Notes: a model not told the origin generated them from the sequence alone. 47,176 bases of DNA from Arcobacteraceae bacterium (GCA_029934475.1 JAOZMC010000004.1:1-47176); one strand, 5' to 3'. Positions 18,697-28,458 are shown, counted from the stretch's first letter. A program made the numbers and translations.

Positions 18697-19010
18697 AACT
18701 ATTTATACACAACCTAGAGTTTGAAGCTATATTGGGAGTGCTAAAGTATGAGCGACAAAATCCACAAAAGATTGTGGTAGATCTGGAGTTTAGATATAAT
18801 TATGACAAACAAAAAAAGGATTATATTGATTATACAAAAGTTGCACAAAATATACAAGATACGATAATATCTGGCAAATACAAGCTAATAGAAGAAGCAC
18901 TGATAGCTTGTGAGTTGTCTATCTGTGCTATATACGATATAAGAGATTTGAAGTTAAAAATAACCAAACCAAATATCATGCAAAATTGCAAAGTAGGAGT
19001 GCAACTATGA
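18693..19010 (+). CDS. folB: Dihydroneopterin aldolase-like protein (FolB)
   Basis: A 105-residue protein of the T-fold family; FolB cleaves 7,8-dihydroneopterin in folate synthesis. It begins LFIHNLEFEAILGVLKYER, matching the FolB opening where the Glu binds the pterin, and has the mid-protein DYTKVAQ and a C-terminal KITKPN. The start is TTG, preceded by AAAGG and overlapping the plsY stop. It is a little shorter than the typical 115-120 residues. The family call is solid; exact substrate is taken from family knowledge. Confidence 0.8.
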   Translation: MKLFIHNLEFEAILGVLKYERQNPQKIVVDLEFRYNYDKQKKDYIDYTKVAQNIQDTIISGKYKLIEEALIACELSICAIYDIRDLKLKITKPNIMQNCKVGVQL

Positions 19011-20422
19011 TAGCCAATATATTTTTCGGCAGTATTGAAGAGAGACGACCAAAGCTACGAGACAGACTAAGTCCATATGACCAAAAAGTTGTATCGAGAT
19101 ATCCCTTGTGTAGTGTAGAGGACACAAGCAAGGCTTTATCTATAGCCCAAAAAGCTAGCAAAGACACAAAAGCCTCAAAACTATCAACCAGAATATCATG
19201 GCTAGAAGACGTCATAAAAAATCTGAAAATCCAAAAAAACGACATAGCTAGAACTATAGTAGATGAAGTTGGCAAACCCATAAGCTTCGCCAAAATAGAA
19301 GTAGATAGATCTATACAGACTATGCGACTAAGCATAACCGCTATGACAGAGCTAGGCGGAGAGACATATCATAGCGATAGTCAAGATAGTGGCAAACAGA
19401 CTATATCGTATTGGTTTCGTGAGCCTGTAGGAGTGGTAGCTTGTATCACCCCTTTTAACTTCCCACTTAATCTCATAGCACACAAGATAGCACCGGCTAT
19501 AATATCTGGCAATGCCGTGGTGCTTAAACCCACACCAGAAGCACCGCTAACTGCCTACAAATATATAAAACTTTTTGTAGATAGTCCATATGCTACAAAA
19601 GATGCCATTAGCTTGATATATGGCGATATAGAAGTAGGTTCGACTATGGTAGCCTCGCCGATACCACGAGTGCTAAGTTTCACAGGTAGTGTGCCAGTAG
19701 GCAAGACCATAACCAAAACAGCAGGTATCAAAAAGTTATGCCTAGAGCTAGGTGGCAATGCCGGCACATATGTAGATAGCACTGCCGATATAGATGTCGC
19801 TGCAAAAAGAGCAGTATTTGGAGCATTTGTAAACAGCGGTCAAGTATGTATAAGCTTGCAAAGGATTTATATTCATACTGATATATACGATGAGTTTGCT
19901 AGTAAATTAAAAACAGAAACAGAGCTTTTGATAGTAGGTAGTCCATATGATGATGATACATTTGTAGGACCGCTCATAGATAGCGACAGTATAGACAGAG
20001 CAAAAAGTTGGTGCAAAGATGCAGTATCACAGGGAGCAAAAATACTCACAGGTGGGCGAAACGATGGGCGAAACTTCTATCCTACAGTCGTAGTAGATGT
20101 CCGTGATGATATGAGTATAGTATGCGAAGAGGTATTTGCTCCCATAGTTAGCTTGATAAAAGTTGCCAATTTTGACGAAGCTATGACAAAGATAAACGAC
20201 TCTGCCTATGGACTACAGCACTCAATATTTACAAATGATTTATCACAGGTTAGAGGATTTATCACCCAGGCAAATTGTGGCGGTGTCGTGATAAACGATA
20301 TACCTACTTTGCGATTTGATATCCAGCCGTATGGTGGCATAGGCGAAAGCGGTATAGGCAAAGAGGGTCCAAAGTTTGCCATAGAGGAGATGACACAGAT
20401 AAAATCAGTAACTATTTGCTAG
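19007..20422 (+). CDS. NAD(P)+-dependent aldehyde dehydrogenase
   Basis: A 471-residue member of the ALDH superfamily that oxidises an aldehyde to a carboxylate. Active-site residues are in place: N151 in PFNFP, K174 in VVLKPTPEAP, E247 in LELGGN and the nucleophile C281 in NSGQVCISLQR; GESGIGKEG near the end matches the family. It fits best among the lactaldehyde/succinate-semialdehyde/glyceraldehyde-phosphate branch, but the substrate is not readable. The ATG at 19007 follows AGGAG and overlaps the folB stop (ATGA); the frame upstream to 18986 is not used. Confidence 0.88.
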   Translation: MIANIFFGSIEERRPKLRDRLSPYDQKVVSRYPLCSVEDTSKALSIAQKASKDTKASKLSTRISWLEDVIKNLKIQKNDIARTIVDEVGKPISFAKIEVDRSIQTMRLSITAMTELGGETYHSDSQDSGKQTISYWFREPVGVVACITPFNFPLNLIAHKIAPAIISGNAVVLKPTPEAPLTAYKYIKLFVDSPYATKDAISLIYGDIEVGSTMVASPIPRVLSFTGSVPVGKTITKTAGIKKLCLELGGNAGTYVDSTADIDVAAKRAVFGAFVNSGQVCISLQRIYIHTDIYDEFASKLKTETELLIVGSPYDDDTFVGPLIDSDSIDRAKSWCKDAVSQGAKILTGGRNDGRNFYPTVVVDVRDDMSIVCEEVFAPIVSLIKVANFDEAMTKINDSAYGLQHSIFTNDLSQVRGFITQANCGGVVINDIPTLRFDIQPYGGIGESGIGKEGPKFAIEEMTQIKSVTIC

Positions 20423-20442
20423 GTTCTAGTTGCTTGAGACTT

Positions 20443-20476
20443 GAGACTGGTTTGCTTGAATCTAGCCACTAGTCTC
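20443..20476. other. Imperfect dyad at the convergent ends of aldehyde dehydrogenase and pyrB
   Basis: GAGACTGGT at 20443-20451 pairs with ACTAGTCTC at 20468-20476 (8 of 9), partly inside the last codons of pyrB. A TTGCTTGA octamer also occurs twice here (20430-20437 and 20452-20459). There is no T-run, so it is not a classical terminator, but it could form a modest hairpin between the convergent genes. Confidence 0.25.
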
Positions 20477-21364
20477 TAATAACTTCAACAAAATAGCCAT
20501 ACGAATAGCGACACCGTTTGTGACTTGTCGTAGCACTTTGCATCTAGTATCTGCTAACATATCATCACTTATATCTATGTTTCTGTTTACTGGTCCTGGA
20601 TGTAGTAGTAGCACATCTCTGTCGCCAAATATATCTTTGGTGATACAATAGTCTTGTCCATATTGCTCCAAACTTTTGTAGTGGCTTTCGCTATGCCTCT
20701 CTATCTGTGTCCGCAAACTCATCACTATATCTACTCTATCTATGACATCGGTCAGTTGATGAGCTTTTTCAAACTCATCGTCCATCGGCATAAAGCACTC
20801 AGGAGCTACAAGTATGAGTTTGAGACCAAACCGTGGCAGTAGCTTTATATTGCTAGAGGCTACTCGTGAGTTTTTGATATCGCCTACTATCGCTATGCTC
20901 TTGCCGTCTATATCTCCACGGAAATGCTCCTGTATAGTGTATAGATCTAGCAAGGCTTGTGTGGGGTGGGAGTTTTTGCCGTCTCCTGCATTGATGATAG
21001 GACAGTTTACATATCTAGTCAGGCTTTTGGGTAGTCCGCTTGTCCTATGTCTCATGACTATGGCATCTGGGTTCATGGCATTTAGGTTGGCTACTGTATC
21101 TTCTATGCTCTCGCCTTTACTACTAGAGCTTGTGCCTAGGTCTAGATTTACTACTTTTGCGCCTAATCGTTTGGCAGCTATCTCAAAGCTACTTCTAGTT
21201 CTCGTAGAGTTTTCAAAAAATAGCGTGACTATCAGCTTGTCTTGAAGAGTATTTGAACTTTTTGTGTCGTTGAATATATCTGCCATAGCAAACACCTCTT
21301 TGATCTCATCTGTAGTGAAGTCGTCCTGTGTGATAAAGTGGCGGGTATTTTTAGCTTTCGGCAT
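20462..21364 (-). CDS. pyrB: Aspartate carbamoyltransferase catalytic chain (PyrB)
   Basis: Joins carbamoyl phosphate to aspartate in pyrimidine synthesis. 300 residues, the usual size. The carbamoyl-phosphate loop [13 protein letters not shown] lies near 49-61, [11 protein letters not shown] near 133-143 and HPGPVNR near 254-260. It overlaps the end of rpoD by 14 bases, so it is the last gene of a unit with rpoD and purM. No pyrI regulatory chain is beside it. Confidence 0.96.
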   Translation of the reverse strand: MPKAKNTRHFITQDDFTTDEIKEVFAMADIFNDTKSSNTLQDKLIVTLFFENSTRTRSSFEIAAKRLGAKVVNLDLGTSSSSKGESIEDTVANLNAMNPDAIVMRHRTSGLPKSLTRYVNCPIINAGDGKNSHPTQALLDLYTIQEHFRGDIDGKSIAIVGDIKNSRVASSNIKLLPRFGLKLILVAPECFMPMDDEFEKAHQLTDVIDRVDIVMSLRTQIERHSESHYKSLEQYGQDYCITKDIFGDRDVLLLHPGPVNRNIDISDDMLADTRCKVLRQVTNGVAIRMAILLKLLETSG

Positions 21365-23192
21365 ATAGTTTCAGGTGTCTGCCTATCTTTGGATGTTTTA
21401 ACTTTTTGATAGCTATAGCTTCTATCTGTCGAATCCTCTCACGACTTAGACCAGTTTCAGCAGATATCTCGTCCAAAGTTCTGTCGCTGTTGTCCTCTGT
21501 TAGACCAAATCTCATACGAAGAACTACTTGTTCTATATGCGATAGTTGGTCTATGATATTTTCTATCTGTGTTTTTAGATCGTCCAGCATGATATTTGCC
21601 AATGGGCTTTCGGCTTTTGTATCCGGTATGAAGTTGCCTAGTCTGGCATCTTCTTCTGTGCCTACTGGTGTCTCTAGCGAGACTGGTTTTTTGGTAATCC
21701 TGATCACTTGATTTAGTTTAAACTCATCTATATCTAAAAGCTCAGCTAGTTTTTTGGTGTCTGGCTCTTCTCCTGTCTCCTGTAGATATTTTCTGGTTGC
21801 TATGTTGATACGATTTACAGTCTCTATCATATGTATAGGTATCCGTATAGTCCTAGCTTGGTCGGCTATAGCCCTAGTGATCCCCTGTCGTATCCACCAT
21901 GTAGCATATGTAGAAAACTTATAGCCCTTTTTATGTTCAAACTTATCGACAGCTTTCATCAGTCCTATGTTGCCCTCTTGTATCAAGTCCAAAAATGCCA
22001 AGCCTCTGTTTGTGTATTTTTTGGCAACCGACACGACCAATCGTAAGTTTGCTTTTGCCATAGTAAATTTCGCATCGTCTGCTATCTGTTTGCCAATCTT
22101 TATCTGTGTAAGTATGTTTTTGATCTCTTCATCGTCCGTATCAAAGCCTGTGGAACTATATTCTCTAGTTCTAAATAGTTTTTGTATCTCCATATATGTA
22201 TTTACCATAGTAACTTCCGGCACCATCTTTGCTATCTCTGGTTTGGTGAGTTTGAGTATCTTTGAAACTATCTTTTCATGATTTTGCTTGAGAGTATCAC
22301 TAAACAATGGCAGTTTATATTCAAGCAATTTTAACCTAGTGTTGAAGTCATCATCTCCATTTATAGTGGTTTCGAGTGCTTTGACTATCTCGTTGATAAG
22401 TTTGCTAGTAGGACCCAGTAAAGTAAGTCCTAGTTTGAGCTGGTGTCTTTTGAAAGCAAAGCTCAATATATCAAAAAGTTTTTTAATGTTATCTGGAGAT
22501 TTTGGTTTTTTATATTGCTTTTCAAATAGCATCAACTCTTTTGATGCTTTTTCAATAACCTTGAAATCTTTTCGTATATGTTTTTCTCTATTTTCATAAA
22601 ACTGTTGCTTTTGTTTTGCTTTTTCTGTTGCGTTTTTTTTGCCGACTATCTCTTCTTGGTCTGATTCTTCGTTTTGGTCGTAACTTTTAAATAACTCTTT
22701 GACTTTTCTCTCACGATTTACTAGTGGTTCTTTGTAATCCATGACAAACTGTACTAGATATGGTATAGAACAGATAGCATTGAGTATAGTATTTTCGCCT
22801 TGTTCCATAGATTTACTGATGGTTATCTCTTGTTCTTTGGTAAGCAACGGCACCGTCCCCATCTGTCGTAGATACATCCTCACAGGCGAATCAGTCCTGC
22901 TCCACTCCGACATCTCTTTTGAGTTTAAGAGCTCTTCTGTTTTTTGCTCTTTCATATCCTTTTGTCGTTGGAGCTTTTTTTGTCTTATTTGCTCATCTTT
23001 TGTGGCAAATATAAGCTCTCTGGAGCTTAGAAGTTTGACATTGTATATCCTTTGAAGAGCTTCTATCTTTTTGCAGTTTGCTAGAGTCGGCATCTTTTCA
23101 AATGTCGCCACCAAGCATTCGTATGTTTCTTTGCCATTTTTGTTTTCTTTAAAAAACTTTTCCAGCACTTTGCTAATATTTACTTTTGCCAA
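21351..23192 (-). CDS. rpoD: RNA polymerase primary sigma factor (sigma-70)
   Basis: Housekeeping sigma factor, 613 residues. A short N-terminal region 1.1-like part is followed by region 1.2 near 100-130 ([11 protein letters not shown]), a charged non-conserved insert, region 2 with [13 protein letters not shown] and the -10-reading helix near 430-445, region 3 ([12 protein letters not shown]), and region 4.2 with [21 protein letters not shown] near the C-terminus. Its gene lies 9 bases after purM and overlaps pyrB, so synthesis of the sigma factor is tied to nucleotide-synthesis genes. The promoters I see in the window fit a sigma that relies on an extended -10 more than on a -35 box. Confidence 0.97.
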   Translation of the reverse strand: MAKVNISKVLEKFFKENKNGKETYECLVATFEKMPTLANCKKIEALQRIYNVKLLSSRELIFATKDEQIRQKKLQRQKDMKEQKTEELLNSKEMSEWSRTDSPVRMYLRQMGTVPLLTKEQEITISKSMEQGENTILNAICSIPYLVQFVMDYKEPLVNRERKVKELFKSYDQNEESDQEEIVGKKNATEKAKQKQQFYENREKHIRKDFKVIEKASKELMLFEKQYKKPKSPDNIKKLFDILSFAFKRHQLKLGLTLLGPTSKLINEIVKALETTINGDDDFNTRLKLLEYKLPLFSDTLKQNHEKIVSKILKLTKPEIAKMVPEVTMVNTYMEIQKLFRTREYSSTGFDTDDEEIKNILTQIKIGKQIADDAKFTMAKANLRLVVSVAKKYTNRGLAFLDLIQEGNIGLMKAVDKFEHKKGYKFSTYATWWIRQGITRAIADQARTIRIPIHMIETVNRINIATRKYLQETGEEPDTKKLAELLDIDEFKLNQVIRITKKPVSLETPVGTEEDARLGNFIPDTKAESPLANIMLDDLKTQIENIIDQLSHIEQVVLRMRFGLTEDNSDRTLDEISAETGLSRERIRQIEAIAIKKLKHPKIGRHLKLYAES

Positions 23193-23201
23193 TTTATTCT
23201 C

Positions 23202-24197
23202 CTATGCCAAGATACAACCGCTATCGCCTCGTGTGATGTTGCCTATCTCATATGCATCTGTGTTGTCTATGATGGTTTGGGCTTTGGTTTTATCCACAAC
23301 CCACACAGCTCCTACTCCCATGTTGAAAGTTCTATACATCTCGTTTTGTTCTACATATTTGCCTATCTCGTCAAATATATCTAGTCTCTTTATCTGCGAT
23401 TTATAGACATTTGCCTGTAAGTCATCTGGTAGCACTCGCGGTAAGTTTTCTACTATACCACCGCCTGTGATATGCGACATGGCTTTGATATCGTGCTTGT
23501 GTGCCAAAAACTCATCTACATATATGCGAGTAGGTTCTAGCAAAATATCTATAAGTTTCCGTCCGTGTAGTGTGTCGTCTAGCGACATATTTAGCTTGTC
23601 AAAAAATATCTTTTGAACTAAACTGTAGCCATTTGAGTGGATACCACTACTAGGTAGTGCCAGTAGCACATCTCTATCTTTTATATGGGATTTTCTGTCT
23701 ATCTCCTCTTTTTCGGCAATTCCAACACAAAATCCAGCTAGATCAAAGTCGCCATGCCTATACATAGTCGGCATCTCTGCTGTCTCGCCACCTATCAAGG
23801 CACAGCCGCTTATACGACAGCCATCGGCTATACCTTTGACTACAGCTGTAGCTTCCTCTATCTTTAACTTGCCAGTAGCATAATAGTCCAAAAAAAACAA
23901 AGGTTTGCCAAAATTACACAAAATATCATTTACACACATGGCTACTAAGTCTATACCGACTGTGTCAAACTTTTTTGCAACTATGGCTAGCTTGAGTTTG
24001 GTTCCCACTCCATCTGTGGCAGATAGTAGCACCGGTTTTTGATAGCCAGCAGGTAGCTCAAAAGCACCAGCAAATGAACCTATGCCTCCTAGCACACCTT
24101 TTGTTTTCGTAGCAGATACTAGTGGAGCTATATTTGATATAAAACTGTTGCCAGCATCTATATCTACTCCTGCATCCTTGTAGGATAGTTTTGCCAT
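23202..24197 (-). CDS. purM: Phosphoribosylformylglycinamidine cyclo-ligase (PurM, AIR synthetase)
   Basis: Closes the imidazole ring in purine synthesis using ATP. 331 residues, normal length. It starts SYKDAGVDIDAGN, the family's opening, and contains the TDGVGTKLK nucleotide loop, AMCVNDIL, GGETAEMP and HITGGGIVENLPR. It lies 2 bases after the DUF2892 gene and 9 before rpoD. Confidence 0.97.
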   Translation of the reverse strand: MAKLSYKDAGVDIDAGNSFISNIAPLVSATKTKGVLGGIGSFAGAFELPAGYQKPVLLSATDGVGTKLKLAIVAKKFDTVGIDLVAMCVNDILCNFGKPLFFLDYYATGKLKIEEATAVVKGIADGCRISGCALIGGETAEMPTMYRHGDFDLAGFCVGIAEKEEIDRKSHIKDRDVLLALPSSGIHSNGYSLVQKIFFDKLNMSLDDTLHGRKLIDILLEPTRIYVDEFLAHKHDIKAMSHITGGGIVENLPRVLPDDLQANVYKSQIKRLDIFDEIGKYVEQNEMYRTFNMGVGAVWVVDKTKAQTIIDNTDAYEIGNITRGDSGCILA

Positions 24198-24199
24198 CG

Positions 24200-24388
24200 T
24201 TAGCTTTTAGGCGAACATTTTTTGCTTATCATACATGTAGGACAAAAGTCAAACAATCCAGCTAGCAAAGGTAATATGCCTAGATAAAACCAAGCATTAC
24301 CGCTCCATATACCTATACCTATGAGCGCAACACCCAAAACTACTCTAAACTTCTTGCAAAAATTCCGTATTTTATCAAACTTATTCAT
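24200..24388 (-). CDS. Small membrane protein, DUF2892/YgaP-type
   Basis: A 62-residue protein with two closely spaced hydrophobic helices (about 15-28 and 31-45) joined by a short turn, then a cysteine-containing tail (C49, C52, C58). Size and the R-x-x-LG...G-I-x...P-L-L-x-G-x-F-x-x-C-P pattern match the DUF2892 family, found alone or fused to rhodanese domains, as in YgaP. In sulfur-oxidising Campylobacterota a role in sulfur or redox chemistry is conceivable but unproven. It is first in the unit with purM, rpoD and pyrB, and AAAAAGG precedes its ATG. Confidence 0.75.
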   Translation of the reverse strand: MNKFDKIRNFCKKFRVVLGVALIGIGIWSGNAWFYLGILPLLAGLFDFCPTCMISKKCSPKS

Positions 24389-24415
24389 AATATCAACCTT
24401 TTTTTATAAATTTTA

Positions 24416-24426
24416 GATATTATATC
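24416..24426. promoter_or_regulatory. Overlapping divergent -10 elements
   Basis: The near-palindrome GATATTATATC reads GATATTAT on the plus strand (29 bases before the ATG at 24453) and GATATAAT on the minus strand (30 bases before the ATG at 24388). The two divergent units (SpeE-like/coaE... and DUF2892/purM/rpoD/pyrB) therefore appear to share one -10 box, and RNA polymerase could bind only one orientation at a time. Confidence 0.5.
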
Positions 24427-24452
24427 AAAAATAACTTTAAGGAACCAAAAAT

Positions 24453-24962
24453 ATGATAAATGAGACAAATATTTTGAACGAAATGTTGATACATGTGTCA
24501 GCCACGACACATCAAGACCCGCAAACTGCCCTAGTCATAGGAGAAATCAACGACAACTTCAAAGACAACATAGCCCAACACGATATCCAAGTGATATATA
24601 TGCAAGACCTAGACGGCGAGATAAACAAAAAGTTTGATATTATTATATCGCTAGACAAGCATGATATAGAAAAGATAGACGATATGCTAGAGCCAAAGTG
24701 TGGTATATTTGTATTTATTGCTGATAAAGTTATAGATGATATAAAGATGGTATCGTCTCGTTTTTGGATAGTTATGCCGTATCACTTTTATAATACAAAT
24801 GCTATATTTTGCTCAAAAAAGTATCACCCAAAAGCAGATATACGATGGAGTGTGTCAGATATGATCACAGATACCCAGTATTACAACAGCGAGATACAAA
24901 ATGCTGCATTTATATATCCGCAATATTTTCACGAAAAGTTGACAGGTATTGCAAAAAGATAA
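24453..24962 (+). CDS. Truncated SpeE-like (spermidine synthase) protein
   Basis: A 169-residue protein that resembles the C-terminal two-thirds of Campylobacterota SpeE. The stretch FDIIISLDKHDIEKID and the ending with TQYYNSEIQNAAFIYPQ correspond to conserved parts of Helicobacter-type SpeE. Compared with the full-length 260-residue enzyme, the N-terminal beta-domain, about 75 residues, is missing, and the S-adenosyl-methionine-binding segment (here ALVIGEINDNF) lacks the usual GG motif. It may no longer make spermidine. AAGGAA precedes the ATG, so the short form is a real start. It overlaps coaE. Confidence 0.7.
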   Translation: MINETNILNEMLIHVSATTHQDPQTALVIGEINDNFKDNIAQHDIQVIYMQDLDGEINKKFDIIISLDKHDIEKIDDMLEPKCGIFVFIADKVIDDIKMVSSRFWIVMPYHFYNTNAIFCSKKYHPKADIRWSVSDMITDTQYYNSEIQNAAFIYPQYFHEKLTGIAKR

Positions 24963-25548
24963 TCTACCATATGCCATAGCCTTGACAGGCGGTATAGGCT
25001 GTGGCAAAAGCACTGTTTGTTCACTTTTAAGTTTAAGTGGATTTGATATCATAGATACCGACAAGATAGCAAAAATTATCTTAGACGACAACAAAGAGAA
25101 ACTCAAGCTACTTTTTGGAGATGAATATATCGTAGGACACGAGATAGACAGACAAAAGCTAGGGCGACTGGTATTTAGCGACAAGGAAGCCAGAGAAAAG
25201 CTAGAAAGTTTCGTGCATCCACTTATATATGATGAGGTCATAGCTAGAGCAGATGAGCTAGAGAAAAAGCAGACACCATATATCGTAGATATACCGCTGT
25301 ATTATGAGACAAAAAACTATGATATAGATAAAGTTGTCTGTGTCTATTGTCCTATATCTATGCAGATACAAAGAGTTATAAGTAGAGACAACAAGACACC
25401 CAAAGAGATAGAAGATATTATAAAATCACAGATAGATATAGAGACCAAAAAACAAAAAAGCGACTATGTTATAGATAACACAAAAGATTTAATCCATCTA
25501 CAAGATGAAGTGGATAGATTTAAAAAGGCGATATACCATGATAGATGA
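24949..25548 (+). CDS. coaE: Dephospho-CoA kinase (CoaE)
   Basis: Last step of coenzyme A synthesis. 199 residues. P-loop GGIGCGKST at about 14-22, the DTDKIAK substrate loop near 36-42, HPLIYDE near 89-95 and VDIPLYYE near 113-120. The start is a TTG inside the end of the preceding gene with only a weak purine-rich site; no ATG or GTG is available in frame before the P-loop, so the start is less certain than the gene. Confidence 0.93.
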   Translation: MQKDNLPYAIALTGGIGCGKSTVCSLLSLSGFDIIDTDKIAKIILDDNKEKLKLLFGDEYIVGHEIDRQKLGRLVFSDKEAREKLESFVHPLIYDEVIARADELEKKQTPYIVDIPLYYETKNYDIDKVVCVYCPISMQIQRVISRDNKTPKEIEDIIKSQIDIETKKQKSDYVIDNTKDLIHLQDEVDRFKKAIYHDR

Positions 25549-26287
25549 AAAAGTTTTTGATGCCTCTGGCAACAACTTTGTCATAATCCAAAAGTCCATA
25601 AAAGCAGACTATAGCAAGCTGGCTGTGTCGTTGTGCCAGAGATACCAAACAGATGGACTGATAATAGTGCTAAAGCCCACAGATAGCCAAGTCGCACAGC
25701 ATAAGGTTGATTTTGTATGGCAGTTTTATAACCGTGACGGCTCAACAGCGACTATGTGTGGCAACGGCACTAGAGCGGTTGCTATGTATTATCACCGATA
25801 TATAAATCAAAAATCCCATATAGCATTTTTGACCGATGTAGGAGTGATAGACACACAACTCCATGGTGATATGGTCCAGACCACTATGCCAAAAGAGATA
25901 GAGTTAAAAGCACCATTTGATATAGATGGTTTAACATGGTGGAAAGTAGATACAGGTGTGCCACACATGGTAGCTGTAGTGGAAGATATAGAGAGCTTCG
26001 ATATATTAAGGATAGGACAAATACGGCAAAAATATGATGCAAATGTAAATATGGTCAAGTTAATATCAAAAAAGTATATAAAGGTGCGAACCTATGAGCG
26101 AGGAGTAGAGGATGAGACACTAGCATGTGGCACTGGTATGGTGGCTTGTTTTTTATGGCTTGAAAAGTTGGAGCTAATACACAGCACGATAAAAGTATCG
26201 CCACGGAGCAAAAAAGATATAGAGATAAAAAGAGAATATGGAAAAATATATTTCAAAGGAGAAGTACATGAGCAAAAGATTGATTAA
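25538..26287 (+). CDS. dapF: Diaminopimelate epimerase (DapF)
   Basis: Converts L,L- to meso-diaminopimelate for lysine and peptidoglycan. 249 residues. The catalytic cysteine pair is C74 in MCGNGTRA and C197 in LACGTGMVA; the opening FDASGNNFVII is the family's. I use the ATG at 25538 because it directly precedes the conserved start; a longer frame to 25505 is within coaE. Its end overlaps the next gene by 20 bases. Confidence 0.96.
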   Translation: MIDEKVFDASGNNFVIIQKSIKADYSKLAVSLCQRYQTDGLIIVLKPTDSQVAQHKVDFVWQFYNRDGSTATMCGNGTRAVAMYYHRYINQKSHIAFLTDVGVIDTQLHGDMVQTTMPKEIELKAPFDIDGLTWWKVDTGVPHMVAVVEDIESFDILRIGQIRQKYDANVNMVKLISKKYIKVRTYERGVEDETLACGTGMVACFLWLEKLELIHSTIKVSPRSKKDIEIKREYGKIYFKGEVHEQKID

Positions 26288-26993
26288 GATTGTGTTGTTG
26301 TTGTCCATGGCGATATATGCCACAGCTGGAGGTTTGCCACAGAGCTATTATAAGATAAAATCTATCAAGAAACAAAAAGAGATATTTTTTGCCACATTGA
26401 TACCGATGATAAAAAATCAAAACACCATAATACTAGATGATAGGGAGTTTGTGAAAAAGTTTTTTGACGATAGGCAAAATATAGAAACAAACAGCACAAG
26501 CATCACTAGGTTAAAAAAGTTACAAAGTGAATACAAGATAAAAAAGCTATACAACAAAAGCGAATATATGCACAAGATAAACACCATACCCACATCTATA
26601 ATATTAGCACAAGCAGCACTAGAGAGTGGCTGGGGCAAAAGTAGATTTGTACGAGAGGGCAACAATATCTTTGGACACTGGACCTATGGCAAACGAGGTT
26701 TGATACCAAAAAGGCGAAACAAAGGAGCCAGGCACAAGATAAGAATATTTGACTCGCTTGAGGATTCACTAGAAGCATATATGCAAAATGTAAATTCAAA
26801 CGGAGCATACAAAAAAGTTCGCTCTTTGCGAGCGAGTGCTATAAAAAAGGGCAAAAAGGTAGATGGACTAGATCTATATAGAGGTTATATATATTACTCC
26901 GAGTTAAGAGAAGAATACCTAAGACGACTGAGGGTTATGATAACTTACAACAAACTGTTAAAATATGACAAGGAGAATTATGAAAAAAAGTAA
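26268..26993 (+). CDS. Bax-type secreted glucosaminidase
   Basis: A 241-residue protein with an N-terminal signal peptide (hydrophobic 5-20) and a Bax/GH73-like catalytic domain that would cut the glycan strands of peptidoglycan. The probable catalytic acid is E119 in AALESGWGKSRF; the NNIFGHWTY stretch and the later SLEDSLEAYMQNVNSN block are typical of this family. The ATG at 26268 follows AAAGGAG; the longer frame to 26238 is in dapF. Sits between dapF and leuD, so cell-wall supply and remodelling genes adjoin. Confidence 0.85.
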   Translation: MSKRLIKIVLLLSMAIYATAGGLPQSYYKIKSIKKQKEIFFATLIPMIKNQNTIILDDREFVKKFFDDRQNIETNSTSITRLKKLQSEYKIKKLYNKSEYMHKINTIPTSIILAQAALESGWGKSRFVREGNNIFGHWTYGKRGLIPKRRNKGARHKIRIFDSLEDSLEAYMQNVNSNGAYKKVRSLRASAIKKGKKVDGLDLYRGYIYYSELREEYLRRLRVMITYNKLLKYDKENYEKK

Positions 26994-27465
26994 AGTATGG
27001 AAAATGGGCGACAATATAGATACAGACTTGATAATAGCGGCAAGATATTTAAGTAGTAGCGACCCAAAACATCTAGCTAAATATCTGTTTGAAGATATGG
27101 ATAGTAGTTTTGCTAAAAATGTAAAAACTGGAGATGTGGTAGTAGCTGGAGAAAACTTTGGCTGTGGAAGTAGCCGTGAGCATGCACCTATAGCACTCAG
27201 GGCATCTGGAGTCAAGGCGGTCATAGCGAAGTCATTTGCTAGGATATTTTATAGAAATGCCTTTAACATGGGATTGCCTATATATGAACTATTGCAGACA
27301 GATAATATATCTCAAGATGATATACTGGTTATAGATGAACAGACAGGCAAGATAGAAAATATATCCAACAAACAAGTTTATAGTTTCAAGCCAATACCGC
27401 CGTTTATGCAAGAGCTGGTGCGAAGTGGGGGTCTTATGAATATGGCAAAAAAGAGGCTCGGCTAA
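26980..27465 (+). CDS. leuD: 3-isopropylmalate dehydratase small subunit (LeuD)
   Basis: Swivelling domain of isopropylmalate isomerase in leucine synthesis; pairs with LeuC, not in this window. 161 residues, the archaeal-type short LeuD common in Campylobacterota. Signature GDNIDTDLIIAARYL at about 9-23 and GENFGCGSSREHAP near 58-71. The ATG at 26980 follows AAGGAG and lies inside the end of the glucosaminidase gene. Confidence 0.94.
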   Translation: MKKSKVWKMGDNIDTDLIIAARYLSSSDPKHLAKYLFEDMDSSFAKNVKTGDVVVAGENFGCGSSREHAPIALRASGVKAVIAKSFARIFYRNAFNMGLPIYELLQTDNISQDDILVIDEQTGKIENISNKQVYSFKPIPPFMQELVRSGGLMNMAKKRLG

Positions 27466-27466
27466 T

Positions 27467-28417
27467 ATGAACAAAAACAAAAAAGTAGCCATTGTAGGTG
27501 CTGGACTTGTAGGGGGGACGACAGCATATACTCTAGCTATGATGGGTGTCTGTCGTGAGATAATCCTCTACGATATAGATGTGAGTGTAGCTATAGGCAA
27601 AGCTATGGATATAGCACAATCTGTGCCAAATATGGCACGAAACACAAAAGTATCGGCGGTGGAAGATATGTCAGAGCTTGCGGGTTGTGATATCGTGGTT
27701 GTGACAGCAGGTGTGCCACGAAAAGGTGATATGACTAGAGATGACCTGCTTGTGATAAATGCAAAAATCATGAAAGATATATCACAAAATATAGCTATAT
27801 ATTCTCCAGATGCAGTTTTGATCTGTGTATCAAATCCACTGGATATCTTGACTTATGTAGCATACAAAATGACCAGCTGGGAGCGACATAGGATTATAGG
27901 TATGGCTGGGGCATTGGATACAGCTAGGATGATATATGAGATAAATCAAAAAGTAGGAGTTACGGACAAGCAGATCAAAGCTATGATGATAGGCGAACAT
28001 GGACAACATATGTCGCCAGTGCCACAGTTATCGACCATAGGCGGAGTGCTGTTAGATGAGGTGCTGACACAACCAGATATAGATGATATAGTCAAAGAGA
28101 CCAAAAATGGCGGAGCCAAGATAGTCAAACAGCTGGGCTACAGTGCATACTATGCTCCTGCTTGTGCGATATGTGTGATGGTGGAGGCTATATTAAATGA
28201 TAGTAAAATAACAGTGCCGTCTAGTGTGATATTGGATGGCGAGTATGACTACGATGATATAGCTATAGGAGTGCCAGTAGTTATAGATGGTCGTGGAGTA
28301 GAGAGTATCATAAGCATAGATTTGGACAAGCAGACCAAAGATGAGTTTAGATCATCTGTGGATTCTATACAAGGTGGCATAAAGATACTACGAGACAAGG
28401 GATTTTTTAAAGATTAA
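27467..28417 (+). CDS. mdh: Malate dehydrogenase (LDH-like type)
   Basis: NAD-dependent oxidation of malate to oxaloacetate; in this phylum usually run as part of the reductive TCA cycle. 316 residues. GAGLVGGTTAY is the NAD-binding loop; AGVPRKGDMTRDDLL holds the substrate-binding Arg residues, of which the first marks a malate rather than lactate enzyme; the catalytic His is in GEHGQHMSPVP. One base after the leuD stop. The last gene of the run; a new promoter follows. Confidence 0.93.
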   Translation: MNKNKKVAIVGAGLVGGTTAYTLAMMGVCREIILYDIDVSVAIGKAMDIAQSVPNMARNTKVSAVEDMSELAGCDIVVVTAGVPRKGDMTRDDLLVINAKIMKDISQNIAIYSPDAVLICVSNPLDILTYVAYKMTSWERHRIIGMAGALDTARMIYEINQKVGVTDKQIKAMMIGEHGQHMSPVPQLSTIGGVLLDEVLTQPDIDDIVKETKNGGAKIVKQLGYSAYYAPACAICVMVEAILNDSKITVPSSVILDGEYDYDDIAIGVPVVIDGRGVESIISIDLDKQTKDEFRSSVDSIQGGIKILRDKGFFKD

Positions 28418-28458
28418 AATTAGTTTTGATATATAAGGATAGATTTATTTTATTTGGT

